Numbered from the stretch's first letter, positions 44,122-53,222 are shown. The stretch: DNA of 64,000 nucleotides from SZUA-318 sp964412015 (GCA_964412015.1 CAYPMO010000004.1:1-64000); one strand, 5' to 3'. Made by a program: numbers and translations. The notes: a model not told the origin generated them from the sequence alone.

Positions 44122-45574
44122 CAAGACGCGCCGCATCGTCATCGAGCCGGTGACCCGCGTCGAGGGTCACGGCAAGGTCACGATCCACCTGAACGAGCAG
44201 GGTGAGGTCGAGGAAGCGCGGCTCCACATCGTGGAATTCCGGGGCTTCGAGCGATTCATCCAGGGACGTCCGTACTGGGAGATGCCGGTCGCGGTCCAGC
44301 GGCTGTGCGGGATTTGCCCCGTGAGCCACCATCTCTGCGCCGCGAAGGCGATGGACCGGATCGTGGGCGGAGAGAAGCTCACGCCCACCGCGGAGAAGAT
44401 GCGGCGGCTCATGCACTACGGGCAGGTCTTCCAGTCGCACTCGCTGCACTTCTTCCACCTGTCGTCCCCCGACCTTCTCTTCGGGTTCGAGGCCGATCCG
44501 CTCGAGCGCAACGTCCTGGCCGTGGCAGCCAAGCATCCCGAGCTCGCCCGGCAGGGGATCATGATGCGCAAGTACGGACAGGAGGTCATCGCCGCGACGG
44601 CCGGCCGGAAGATCCACGGCACCGGTGCGATCCCCGGCGGAATCAACAAGAACCTCTCCATCGAGGAGCGCGACGCTCTCCTGGCCGATTGGCCCCAGAT
44701 GCTGCGATGGGGACAGGACGCGGTGGCAATCGCACGGGACTACACCACGGAGCACCTCGACGAGCTGGCCGACTTCGGCTCGTTCGACTCCAACTTCCTG
44801 AGCATCGTACGGACCGACGGGGCCATGGATTTGTACGACGGGGTGCTCCGGGCCATCGACGCCGACGGGAAGACGATCTTCGATCAGGTGGACGCCCAGG
44901 CCTATCTGGACTACATCGCCGAGGAGGTCCGCCCCTGGTCGTACATGAAATTCCCGTTCATCCGCTCTCTGGGACCGCAGAAGGGCTGGTACCGTGTGGG
45001 TCCCCTGGCCCGGGTGAACGCGTGCGATTTCATCGACACCCCTCTGGCCGAGGAAGCCCGCCAGGAGTTCAAGGCGGTCGGCAAGGGACGGCCGGTGCAC
45101 ATCTCGATGGCGTACCACTGGGCTCGCATGATCGAGGTGCTCCACACGGTCGAGAAGATCGGCGATCTGCTTCGCGACCCCGATCTCCAGGGCACCGATC
45201 TGGTGGTGTCGGGCAAGCGGCGCGGCGAGGGTATCGCTATTCTGGAAGCACCCAGAGGAACGCTGTTCCACCACTACCAGGTGAACGACGAAGATCTGGT
45301 CACCATGTGCAACCTCATCGTGTCCACCACCAACAACAACGAGCCCATGAACCGGGCCGTGGCGGGGGTGGCGCGGAAGGTGATGACTGGCCGTACCACG
45401 ATCACCGAAGGCATGATGAATCAGGTGGAGGTGGTGATACGGGCGTACGACCCGTGCCTGTCGTGCGCGACCCACGCCATGGGGCAAATGCCCCTCTACG
45501 TGGAAGTGTTCGACCACGCCGGAAATGTGGTGGACCGGCGCATCAAGGATAGAAAACCGGTTGCCTCGAGGTGA
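44099..45574 (+). CDS. hoxH: [NiFe]-hydrogenase large subunit HoxH
   Basis: A 491-residue catalytic subunit with the NiFe site. The first Cys pair is in RLCGICPVSHHLC, the second in DPCLSCATHAMGQMPL near the C-terminus, where processing after the His is expected; a tail of about 29 residues would be removed. The RVEGHGKVTIHLN start and HHYQVNDEDLV, STTNNNEPMNRAV segments match group 3d HoxH. The ATG at 44099 lies inside hoxY. Together with HoxFUY it makes a soluble NAD-reducing hydrogenase. Confidence 0.96.
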   Translation: MSSSSTSNKTRRIVIEPVTRVEGHGKVTIHLNEQGEVEEARLHIVEFRGFERFIQGRPYWEMPVAVQRLCGICPVSHHLCAAKAMDRIVGGEKLTPTAEKMRRLMHYGQVFQSHSLHFFHLSSPDLLFGFEADPLERNVLAVAAKHPELARQGIMMRKYGQEVIAATAGRKIHGTGAIPGGINKNLSIEERDALLADWPQMLRWGQDAVAIARDYTTEHLDELADFGSFDSNFLSIVRTDGAMDLYDGVLRAIDADGKTIFDQVDAQAYLDYIAEEVRPWSYMKFPFIRSLGPQKGWYRVGPLARVNACDFIDTPLAEEARQEFKAVGKGRPVHISMAYHWARMIEVLHTVEKIGDLLRDPDLQGTDLVVSGKRRGEGIAILEAPRGTLFHHYQVNDEDLVTMCNLIVSTTNNNEPMNRAVAGVARKVMTGRTTITEGMMNQVEVVIRAYDPCLSCATHAMGQMPLYVEVFDHAGNVVDRRIKDRKPVASR

Positions 45575-45583
45575 GGAGGTATC

Positions 45584-46066
45584 ATGTCTCCCGATACGAA
45601 GGTGCTGGTCATCGGGTACGGAAATCCCGGCCGTTGTGACGACGGCCTCGGGATGGCGCTCGCGGAGAGGATCCGCGCCCTGGACATCCCCGGGGTAACC
45701 GTCCAGACCAAGTACCAGTTGAACGTCGAGGACGCCGACGACGTGGCGAAGCACGATGTCGTCGTCTTCCTGGACGCCTGCATGTGCGCCCCTCCCCCGT
45801 TCTTCCTGAGGGAGTTGGAGGCGCGCGCCGGAACGCTGGAGTTCACGACGCATTCACTGGCCCCCGAAGGCGTCCTCGGCCTGGCGAAGGATGTGTTCCA
45901 CGCGCCCACGCAGGGATACGCGCTGGCCGTCCGAGGGTACGACTTCCACGACTTCGGTGACGAGATCAGCAAGGATGCGCAGGCCAATCTGGAGACGGCC
46001 GTCACCTACCTCGCGGAGGCGCTCCAGCCCGGCGGCAGCCTGCATCCCATGGAGGTGGGCGCGTGA
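45584..46066 (+). CDS. hoxW: hydrogenase maturation protease HoxW
   Basis: A 160-residue endopeptidase that removes the C-terminal tail of HoxH after nickel insertion. The GYGNPGRCDDGLGMALAERI start has the conserved Asp that reads the nickel site, and VVVFLDACM and HSLAPEGVL, FHAPTQGYALAVRGYDF are family blocks. It follows hoxH by nine bases. Accessory hyp genes for NiFe site assembly are not in this window. Its TGA overlaps the GTG of the response regulator. Confidence 0.93.
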   Translation: MSPDTKVLVIGYGNPGRCDDGLGMALAERIRALDIPGVTVQTKYQLNVEDADDVAKHDVVVFLDACMCAPPPFFLRELEARAGTLEFTTHSLAPEGVLGLAKDVFHAPTQGYALAVRGYDFHDFGDEISKDAQANLETAVTYLAEALQPGGSLHPMEVGA

Positions 46067-46437
46067 CCAGTCCGAAGAAGAGGATCCTCTACGTCGAGGA
46101 CGATCCGGACTACCGTGAGGCGGTCCGGTCCATCCTCCAAGGGGCGGGCTACGAGGTCGTGGAAGCGAATTCCGCCGAGGAGGGGCTCGCGGCGTTCCGT
46201 ACGTCGGCCCCCGACGCCGCCCTGGTGGATCTCATGATGGAGGAGGTGGACGCCGGCATGACCCTGGCCACGGAACTCAGGGCCGCAGGCGCCACCATCC
46301 CCGTGCTGCTGCTCTCCTCGGTCGGTGACGCGCTCTCCCTCGAGAAGGCGGCCGAAGAGCTCGGCGTGGCGGCCATCCTCCAGAAGCCGATCCGCGGCGA
46401 TACTCTCGTCAGCATCCTGCGCGCCCGCATCGGCTGA
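46063..46437 (+). CDS. single-domain response regulator behind hoxW
   Basis: A 124-residue CheY-like receiver: VEDDPDYREAV acidic pocket, the phospho-acceptor Asp in ALVDLMMEE, Ser/Ser in LLLSSVG and Lys in LQKPIRG. There is no output domain, so it works by protein contact or as a phosphorelay part. It is coupled to hoxW by GTGA overlap and hence made with the hydrogenase; this suggests a role in control of the hydrogenase or of its genes. A histidine kinase lies convergent just downstream and could be the partner. Confidence 0.92.
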   Translation: MTSPKKRILYVEDDPDYREAVRSILQGAGYEVVEANSAEEGLAAFRTSAPDAALVDLMMEEVDAGMTLATELRAAGATIPVLLLSSVGDALSLEKAAEELGVAAILQKPIRGDTLVSILRARIG

Positions 46438-46441
46438 CCGT

Positions 46442-46477
46442 CGGGGCCCCGGGCCGGCGGGCCGGCCGGGGGCCCCG
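46442..46477. terminator. long GC hairpin between response regulator and kinase genes
   Basis: Arms of 9 and 7 bases with one mismatch between them and a very small loop; the outer part is CGGGGCCCC / GGGGCCCCG. It starts five bases past the regulator stop and can serve both convergent units. Confidence 0.6.
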
Positions 46478-46515
46478 TAGCCCGCGGTCCGCGGCGCCCG
46501 GACCGCTCCCACGCT

Positions 46516-47988
46516 TCAGCCGCCGCCCGTCACGAGCTCCGTTCGCTTCTCCGCTTCGATCAAGTCCGCCGACGGCATCTCCAGCCAGAACGTGCTCCCC
46601 TCGCCGGGGCGGGTCTCCACGCCCACGCGGCCCCCGTGCGTCTCCATGATCTTCTTCGTGATGGAGAGCCCGAGGCCGCTGCTCGCCGGATGCTCGGGGC
46701 CGGCTCGCCGCTGGATGCCCCGTGCGAATTCCTGGAACAGGAGGGGCATCTCCTCGGGAGGCACGCCAGGGCCGGAGTCGCGGACCTCCACACGCGCCCA
46801 CGGACCGCGGTCGGCAATGAGCGTCTTCGTCTCCAGCACGACCGGACCCGATCTCGGTGCGTACTTGATCGCGTTCGTCACGTAGTTCGCCACCGCCTCC
46901 CGGAGGAGCCTGCGGATCCCACGTACCTCCGGGACGTCCTCCCCATCCAGGGTCACCAGCTCGATCCCCGCCGCGCGTGCCTGCTCACCGTAGTCGTCGG
47001 CGACGTCGCGAAGGACGTCTCCGAGGCGCAGCCGCTCCGCTGTGCGTTCGACGTCCTCCGTCTCGAGCTGCCCGAGGATCTGCAGGTCCTGGAGCATCTC
47101 CTGCAGTCCCTCCATGCGGCGGCCGATTCGGAGTACCCAATCCTGCTGCTGCGGCTTGAGGGGACCCGCCAGCCCCGAGACCAGGTTCTCCAGGAGCATC
47201 TGGGAAGCGCCCACCGGCGAGCGGAGGTTGTGGATGGCGACCTTCAGGAACTCACGGCGTAGGCGTGAGAGCTGGTCGAGACGCCGGTTCTGGACGAGGA
47301 GATCCCTCTCACCGCTGCGGATCCTCTCCACCAGCGAGATCATGAGGCCATCCACGAGGACGAAGAGCACTCCGTACACCACCGCGATCGCGAACGCCGT
47401 CATGTTGTCGATCGGTGTGACGAATGCTGGAGACCTCAGCGCCGGCGCTGGCGCCCAGCCGGTCACCTCCCCGTAGACCTGCAGGCAGATCAGCAGATAG
47501 GCGACCATCGAGACTCTGATCGCGGACCGACGCGTGAGGAGGATGTTCGCGAGAACCACGTGGAGCAGGTAGAACGTCGTGACCGGTGAGCGTACGCCTC
47601 CGAGCAAGGCGACCGCGAGCGCGAGAACGAGGTAATCCACACCGATCCCTACGTAGACCAGGCGCCTCAGGCGAGCGTACGCCCCCGCCGACGAGGCCGG
47701 CTCCACGTGGGCGCGCGCCTGGTGGAACAGCACGAAGTTCAGCGCCAGCAGGACCGCCGCGGCTCCGCTGAGCACCGGCACGCCCCATGCCTCCAGGCCT
47801 CCCGCGAGCGAGACCAGCCACGGGCCGAGCAGGAGGGTGCCCCCGACGACGAATCGCACCCGGCTGTTCAGCACGAGCCGCNNNNNNNNNNTATCGCGCC
47901 GCCCGAGGAGCTCTCGGTAGCTCACAGCGGCGTCGAAGGTCCCGGGATCCAGCGTGGGACCGCTCACAGGGGAGCTCTCGTCGGCCAT
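46516..47988 (-). CDS. membrane sensor histidine kinase, interrupted by an assembly gap
   Basis: About 490 residues as drawn. Six hydrophobic helices in the first 210 residues form a membrane sensor, then the dimerisation segment with the phospho-acceptor His in FLKVAIHNLRSPVGA, and the ATPase part with VANYVTNAIKYA (N box), VEVRDSGPGVPPE (G1), and SSGLGLSITKKIM (G2). Ten N at 47882-47891 fall near residue 33; the reading frame is open on both sides but true length and frame across the gap are unknown, so the N-terminus is provisional. A TTTAAT box lies five bases ahead of the ATG, which would fit a leaderless message. Likely partner: the response regulator behind hoxW. Confidence 0.85.
   Translation of the reverse strand: MADESSPVSGPTLDPGTFDAAVSYRELLGRRDXXXXRLVLNSRVRFVVGGTLLLGPWLVSLAGGLEAWGVPVLSGAAAVLLALNFVLFHQARAHVEPASSAGAYARLRRLVYVGIGVDYLVLALAVALLGGVRSPVTTFYLLHVVLANILLTRRSAIRVSMVAYLLICLQVYGEVTGWAPAPALRSPAFVTPIDNMTAFAIAVVYGVLFVLVDGLMISLVERIRSGERDLLVQNRRLDQLSRLRREFLKVAIHNLRSPVGASQMLLENLVSGLAGPLKPQQQDWVLRIGRRMEGLQEMLQDLQILGQLETEDVERTAERLRLGDVLRDVADDYGEQARAAGIELVTLDGEDVPEVRGIRRLLREAVANYVTNAIKYAPRSGPVVLETKTLIADRGPWARVEVRDSGPGVPPEEMPLLFQEFARGIQRRAGPEHPASSGLGLSITKKIMETHGGRVGVETRPGEGSTFWLEMPSADLIEAEKRTELVTGGG
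47882..47891. other. assembly gap (10 N)
   Basis: Ten undetermined bases within the kinase gene. A fixed run of ten N is often a scaffolding placeholder, so true distance and even the join may differ. Confidence 0.98.
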
Positions 47989-48130
47989 GGATGATTAAAC
48001 CTAAGCGCCCCGCCGGATCAGGCGAGGGTCAGGCACTCATCGGCGGCCACCGCGCGCAACTCACCGTGTATCTCCGCCTGCTCGACGTACCCGTCCCGGG
48101 GATGTACGGACCTTCAGCGGACGAGCAGTA

Positions 48131-48163
48131 GGCCCGGCGCCGCGGCCTTCGCGGTGCCGGGCC
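48131..48163 (-). terminator. 14-bp hairpin behind the exported unknown gene
   Basis: Arms GGCCCGGCGCCGCG / CGCGGTGCCGGGCC with one G-T pair and a 5-base loop. It lies 18 bases past the stop of the minus-strand gene that ends at 48181. Confidence 0.6.
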
Positions 48164-48180
48164 GCAACGTCACGCGCGGC

Positions 48181-49389
48181 TCAGCCGGCGGGCGGTGGGA
48201 TGATCGTAGAGAGGTCGCGGCTGAGCCCTCCGCCGGAGAGGTACTGGAGGAGGGCTTCGATGTTCGCCGACTGGCCGACCTGGAGCAGCGTCACCGTGTA
48301 CACGGGTTGGGCTACCGGTTCCTCCCCTTCCGGCGCTTCCGGCACATGCACGGCCGTGAGGCTCACCAGGTCACCGGTCTGGAGCCGGGCGAGGTCGCGA
48401 CCGGACACCAGCAACGACGCCTGGAGCACGCCCTGCTCCCCCGCCGGGGCACTCCAGATCACGTCGTCCTCTCCGGAGAGGTCCCCGAAATGCACGATCA
48501 GGTGCGTCTCCCCACCCACAGGCTCGGGCACGTTGAGGTAGAGTTCGAGGGCAGGAGCCATGACGAACAGCGGGTGCTCGAACACGTATCCCAACGAATC
48601 GAGGTTGGCCTCGAAGCCGGCGATCGACACCGAATCGAGCTCCGACCGGTTGCGGATGAGCGGCCCTACCGCAACCGAGAGCACCACGTTGCCCCTTCGA
48701 GCCAGGGCCGCGGTTCGGGCGCCCATCAACGCGCCGTCGGGGGCGCCCTGGAGCGGCTCGGGCGTGGACCATGCCCGGTACTCCTCGATGTCCCACAGGT
48801 CCTCGGCGCTGTCCACGAAGCGATACTCCCCGCCGGTCGCGGTGTCCGCCGCCGCCTGGCAGAGGTTGCTCGTGCTCCCGGCGCACGCCTCCAGCACCGC
48901 GCCGCGCACGAAGACGGCGCCCAGACACGGCTCGACGGCGGCCTCGATGGAGTCGGCGTCCGTGAGGTGTCCCTGCGCCTCGGCACTCACGGCATCCATG
49001 GCCTGGCGGATCCGGTCCAGGATGGCCGTGCGGCCACGGGATCGCTCCTCCTGGATGGTGGAATCCCTCTCCGCGACCCATCGTTGGGCCAGGGCGCTGT
49101 CCGTCGCGAACCAATGGGCGACGGCCGCCTCGACCGAGTCCGCGTCGCTCAGGGGTGCCGCCTCCGTGATGTCCTCGAGGGACACGGCCAGTCCCAGGGC
49201 CCTGAGACGATCCAGGCGGGCGCCGTAGGGCTGGAGCCTGGCATTGAGCTCATCGTACCGGGCCAGGCTCTCCACACAGGCGCGCGAGCGCGCCATCTCG
49301 ACGTCGGCGAGGCCCGGAGGCGGGGGTTCTTCCTGGGCCCGGACGGCGACCGGGACGAGAAGACCGATGAGGATGGGTACGGCTCTCAA
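48181..49389 (-). CDS. exported protein of unknown function
   Basis: A 402-residue protein with a TTG start (GGAG six bases ahead) and a signal peptide LIGLLVPVAVRAQ with a clear cleavage site at RAQ-EEP. The mature part has a helical N-terminal half rich in Asp/Ala with paired repeats (TDADSIEAAVEPC, SDADSVEAAVAHW), several Cys, and a beta-rich C-terminal half with GNVVLSVAVGPLIRN and HLIVHFGDLSGEDDVIWSAP. The two SDADSVEAAV / TDADSIEAAV copies suggest an internal duplication of a short helix unit. No family recognised. Probably periplasmic, single-gene unit. Confidence 0.65.
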   Translation of the reverse strand: MRAVPILIGLLVPVAVRAQEEPPPPGLADVEMARSRACVESLARYDELNARLQPYGARLDRLRALGLAVSLEDITEAAPLSDADSVEAAVAHWFATDSALAQRWVAERDSTIQEERSRGRTAILDRIRQAMDAVSAEAQGHLTDADSIEAAVEPCLGAVFVRGAVLEACAGSTSNLCQAAADTATGGEYRFVDSAEDLWDIEEYRAWSTPEPLQGAPDGALMGARTAALARRGNVVLSVAVGPLIRNRSELDSVSIAGFEANLDSLGYVFEHPLFVMAPALELYLNVPEPVGGETHLIVHFGDLSGEDDVIWSAPAGEQGVLQASLLVSGRDLARLQTGDLVSLTAVHVPEAPEGEEPVAQPVYTVTLLQVGQSANIEALLQYLSGGGLSRDLSTIIPPPAG

Positions 49390-49558
49390 GGCGGGCTCCG
49401 TGAAGATTGCGACTGGCCGCGCATATGATAGTGGAAACAGGGCCGAAGAGGTCCCCCCGGAGGCACGTGGCGCGACGGTCCCGCCAGCGCCCGCGTGGGG
49501 AAGCGGCGCGGACCGGTCCGCCCCATATTGCCTCCGCCCTCGTCACGAAGGAGTCGCA

Positions 49559-52168
49559 ATGATCGCCCCGCTGCTGTTCGCCGCCCTCGTCCAGGTCCCC
49601 CCGCCCGGCCAGGAGCTCGCGCCGGGCACGCGGTACGACCCCGCCGTTCCCACCCTCGAGCAGGTCGTGGGCCACGACTTCCGCGAGGAGATCACGCCAC
49701 CGGACGACGTGATCCGGTACATGGAGGCGCTCCACGCCGCGGTCCCCGACCGGACGCGCCTGATCCGGTACGCGGAGAGCTGGGAAGGGAGGCCTCTCGT
49801 GGTCATGGTCATCGGCACGGCGGAGCGCATCGCCCGCCTCGATGCAATCAAGGCCGACCTCGCGCGGCTCGCCGACCCCAGGGGACTGTCCGCCGCCGAT
49901 GCCGAGGCGCTCCTGGAGCGCCTCCCGGTCGTGACGATGATCCTCCACGGGATCCACGGAAACGAGATCAGCGGGAGCGGCGCCGCGATGGCGGAGGCCT
50001 ACCACCTGCTGGCCGCCCGCGGTGATGCGGACGTGGACCTGATCTTCCAGGAGAGCCTCGTTCTGATCGACCCCATGGAGAACCCGGACGGCCGGGCCCG
50101 GTTCGTCTTCCAGAACACGATGGGGCGCTCCCGGTGGGAGGACCCGGCCACCTGGTCCGTCGAGCACGACGAGCCATGGCCGGGCGGACGAGTCAACCAC
50201 TACCTGTTCGACCTGAACCGGGATCTGTTCATCCAGAGCCAGGTCGAGACGCGGGGCAAGGTGCGCATCCTCCTCGAATACCATCCGCAGATCCTGGCCG
50301 ATCTCCACGAGATGGGCGGGAACTCCACGTACTTCTTCCCGCCCACCGCGCCGCCGTCGAATCCCTGGTTCACGGAGGCCCAGATCCAGCTCATGGACGT
50401 CTTCGGCTCGGCCAACGCGGAGGTGTTCGACCAGCGCGGGTTCTCGTACTTCAACCGGGACACGTACGACCTCTTCTATCCCGGGTACGTGGACATGTGG
50501 CCGATGACGCACGGAGCCCTGGGGATGACGTACGAGCAGGCCTCCCCGCGCGCGCTGGTCCTGCTGCGTGATGACGGCGATCTCCTGACCTACGCGGACG
50601 CCGTGACCCACCATTTCACGGCCGCCATCCAGACGATGATCACTGCGGCGAAGCACCGGGAGCGCATCCTGCGTGACTACCTGGCGTTCCGGCAGGACGG
50701 CATCCGGGGGAGCGACCGTGGACCGGCCGAATACGTCCTCACGGGTCACGACCCGGGCATGACGGCGCGCCTCGCCTCCTTGCTCGTGAAGAACGGCGTG
50801 GAGGTCTTCACGGCTCGCGGCCCGGTACGGATCGGCACGCGAACCCTGGACGCGCCGGGCACCTACGTCGTTCCGCTCCAGCAGCCCGCGTCCCGCATGG
50901 CCCGCATGCTCCTCGATCGGCACGTGCCGATGGACACGGCCTTTATCCAGCGACAGATCGAGCGCCGTACCCGCCGGCAGCGCGACGAGATCTACGACGT
51001 CACGGCCTGGAGCCAGTCGCTCCTCTGGGACGTCGAGGTGCTGGAGGCCGAGCGCGCCACCGGCGCGCTCGGAGAACGCCTGAGCGACGAGGCGCCCCCC
51101 GTGGCGGTGGTTCTTCCGCCGGCGCGCGTCGGGTACCTCCTTCCGTGGGGGACGAACGCCGCGGCGGCCGTCGCCGAGGCGCTGCGCGAGGGCATCCGCG
51201 TCCGCTCCGCCGGGGGCGCGTTCGTCCTGGGAGGTCGTAGCTTCGGGGTGGCCACCGCGATCGTGCGCACCGCCGAGAACGGTCCCGACCTCGCGGACAA
51301 GCTGGGTCGGATCGCCGCACGGCACTGCGCCGAGGTCGTGCCGGTGGACGACTCGTACGTACGCGAGGGGACATCGCTGGGAAGCGGCAGCGCCCGCGCG
51401 CTCCGCGAGCCACGCGTGCTCCTCCTGTACGATACGCCCGGCTCGAGCCTCTCGGTCGGGTGGGCCCGCTACGTCCTCGAAAGGCGCTACGGACAGCGGA
51501 CATCGGTGGTCCGAAGCTCGTCGCTCGGCCGCGCCATGCTCTCGCAGTACGACGTGATCGTCTTCCCGAGCGGGGATTACTCGAGCGTGGTGAACCGGGG
51601 CCTGCTCGACCGTCTCCAGCAGTGGATGCGGGACGGCGGCACGCTGGTGACGCTGGGCGAATCCACCCGGTGGGCCACGCGCGAGCACGTGGGCCTGCTC
51701 GCCACCACGTCCGAGCGGAGAGGCGGGCGCGCCGAAGGGACCGAGCCACCCCAGCGCGGCACGCCCGAGCAGCCCATCGAGTACCTGGACGCGATCGTCC
51801 CCACCGACGAGGCGCCCGAGCCGGTGCCCGGCGCCATCCTCCGGGCGTCGCTCGACACCGAGCACTGGCTGGCGGCCGGCACCGACGGGGAGATCGGGGT
51901 GTTCGCCGAGAGCGGGAGGGTGTTCTCCCCCATCACGCTCGATCGGGGGCAGAACGTCGGGCGCTTCGCGGGGCTGGACAGCCTCGTGCTGAGTGGAACC
52001 GTGTGGAAGGAGGCGCAGCCTCAACTCGCCAACAAGGCCTACCTCATCCATCAGCCGGTGGGGCGCGGGCGGCTGGTCGCCTTCTCGGAGGACCCCAACT
52101 ACCGGGCCTACACCGAGGCGACCATGCTCCTGTTCATGAACGCGGTGCTGCTCGGCCCGGGCCGGTGA
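49559..52168 (+). CDS. M14-type zinc carboxypeptidase, copy 1
   Basis: An 869-residue exported peptidase. After a short signal (1-13) comes the M14 catalytic domain (about 55-430): zinc ligands His133 and Glu136 in HGIHGNE, a third His in LADLHEMGGN, and the catalytic Glu in MTYEQAS. The C-terminal half (about 500-869) resembles class I glutaminase-like folds (LLLYDTPGSSLSVGWARYVLERRYG by position 620-645, VIVFPSGDYSSVV, WMRDGGTLVTLGESTRW) and has no obvious catalytic Cys. A close paralogue lies at 58378-60984 on the same strand. AAGGAG six bases ahead of the ATG fixes the start. Substrate: peptides in the periplasm or outside. Confidence 0.9.
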   Translation: MIAPLLFAALVQVPPPGQELAPGTRYDPAVPTLEQVVGHDFREEITPPDDVIRYMEALHAAVPDRTRLIRYAESWEGRPLVVMVIGTAERIARLDAIKADLARLADPRGLSAADAEALLERLPVVTMILHGIHGNEISGSGAAMAEAYHLLAARGDADVDLIFQESLVLIDPMENPDGRARFVFQNTMGRSRWEDPATWSVEHDEPWPGGRVNHYLFDLNRDLFIQSQVETRGKVRILLEYHPQILADLHEMGGNSTYFFPPTAPPSNPWFTEAQIQLMDVFGSANAEVFDQRGFSYFNRDTYDLFYPGYVDMWPMTHGALGMTYEQASPRALVLLRDDGDLLTYADAVTHHFTAAIQTMITAAKHRERILRDYLAFRQDGIRGSDRGPAEYVLTGHDPGMTARLASLLVKNGVEVFTARGPVRIGTRTLDAPGTYVVPLQQPASRMARMLLDRHVPMDTAFIQRQIERRTRRQRDEIYDVTAWSQSLLWDVEVLEAERATGALGERLSDEAPPVAVVLPPARVGYLLPWGTNAAAAVAEALREGIRVRSAGGAFVLGGRSFGVATAIVRTAENGPDLADKLGRIAARHCAEVVPVDDSYVREGTSLGSGSARALREPRVLLLYDTPGSSLSVGWARYVLERRYGQRTSVVRSSSLGRAMLSQYDVIVFPSGDYSSVVNRGLLDRLQQWMRDGGTLVTLGESTRWATREHVGLLATTSERRGGRAEGTEPPQRGTPEQPIEYLDAIVPTDEAPEPVPGAILRASLDTEHWLAAGTDGEIGVFAESGRVFSPITLDRGQNVGRFAGLDSLVLSGTVWKEAQPQLANKAYLIHQPVGRGRLVAFSEDPNYRAYTEATMLLFMNAVLLGPGR

Positions 52169-52199
52169 ACGGTCGGAGATCCGTCGGGAGGAATCACCC

Positions 52200-53222
52200 A
52201 TGATGCGCATTCGTCGCGTGACGCCGGCGGCGCTCGTCGCCCTGGCCCTGCTGCCCCTTCCCGCACACCCCCAGACCCCCGCCGACCCCGGCCTGGAGCG
52301 GCTCCGACTCGAGATCGAGCGCCTCGCGCCCATCTCCGGAGGCACGATGGGCGTCGGGGTCGTCCACCTGGAGACGGGAGCCGAGGTCTTCGTGAACGGC
52401 GACGTGCCCTTCCCGATGGCCAGCACGTTCAAGGTACCCGTGGCCGTCCAGCTCCTCACGATGGTGGAGGCCGGCGCCCTCCGGATGGACAGCATGATCA
52501 CGGTCCGGGAGAGCGACCTGCATCCGGGAAGCGGGGAGATCAGTCGTCTCCTGAACGACCCGGGCGTGTCGCTGTCCGTGCGGAACCTCATGGAGCTCAT
52601 GCTCCTCATCAGCGACAACTCCGCCACCGACATTCTGCTCCGCACGGCCGGGGGCGGGGCGGCGGTAAACGCCAGGCTCGCGGAGCTCGGCATCGAGGGG
52701 ATCTCCGTAGACCGGCCGACCATCGAGCTGATCGCGGATGCCGTCGGGGTGAAGGAGCTACCTCCCGAGGACCAGCGCACGCCCACGGCCTACCGCGAGC
52801 TGCAACGTCGTGTCACCGACGCGGACCGCGCGGCGGCGCGGGAGGCGTTCTACCGGGATACCCGGGACACCGCCACGCCGCGCGGGATGTCCAGGCTCCT
52901 CTCGACCATCTGGAATCGCGAGGCGCTCGGCGAGGAACGTGCGTCCCTGCTGCTGGACATCATGTTCCGCTGCGAGACCGGCGCGGCACGACTGAAGGGG
53001 ATGCTCCCTCCCGGGACCCGCGTGGCCCACAAGACCGGGAGCCTGGGGATCGGAGTGACCGTCGACGTGGGGATCCTCGAGCTCCCGGGCGACGCGGGAC
53101 ACGTGATCGTCGCCGCGTTCGTCAAGGAATCCGGCGCCGACACGGCCACTCAGGAGCGCGCGATCGCGCACGTGGCTCGTGCGGCCTACGACTGGTTCGT
53201 GCTCCGGCCCGGCACATCCTAG
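52200..53222 (+). CDS. class A beta-lactamase-like serine hydrolase without the usual Glu166
   Basis: A 340-residue exported protein with signal peptide to about residue 24. It has the S-T-F-K motif (Ser75, Lys78), SDN (138-140), RDTATPRGM and HKTGSLG. The omega-loop region reads VDRPTIEL (170-177): the position that holds the deacylating Glu166 in class A enzymes is Thr174, and Asn170 is also missing. So it probably acylates but cannot rapidly hydrolyse beta-lactams; a role as a penicillin-binding hydrolase or with another substrate is more likely than resistance. It follows the M14 gene by 31 bases on the same strand and ends in a hairpin. Confidence 0.85.
   Translation: MMRIRRVTPAALVALALLPLPAHPQTPADPGLERLRLEIERLAPISGGTMGVGVVHLETGAEVFVNGDVPFPMASTFKVPVAVQLLTMVEAGALRMDSMITVRESDLHPGSGEISRLLNDPGVSLSVRNLMELMLLISDNSATDILLRTAGGGAAVNARLAELGIEGISVDRPTIELIADAVGVKELPPEDQRTPTAYRELQRRVTDADRAAAREAFYRDTRDTATPRGMSRLLSTIWNREALGEERASLLLDIMFRCETGAARLKGMLPPGTRVAHKTGSLGIGVTVDVGILELPGDAGHVIVAAFVKESGADTATQERAIAHVARAAYDWFVLRPGTS

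Noticed and set aside
47991..48131. 46-residue plus-strand frame behind the kinase start
   Set aside because: No ribosome binding site, no recognisable pattern, and it runs through the promoter region of the kinase gene.
52200..53222. Antibiotic resistance beta-lactamase
   Set aside because: The Glu166 and Asn170 equivalents are missing, so hydrolysis of beta-lactams is doubtful despite the other motifs.
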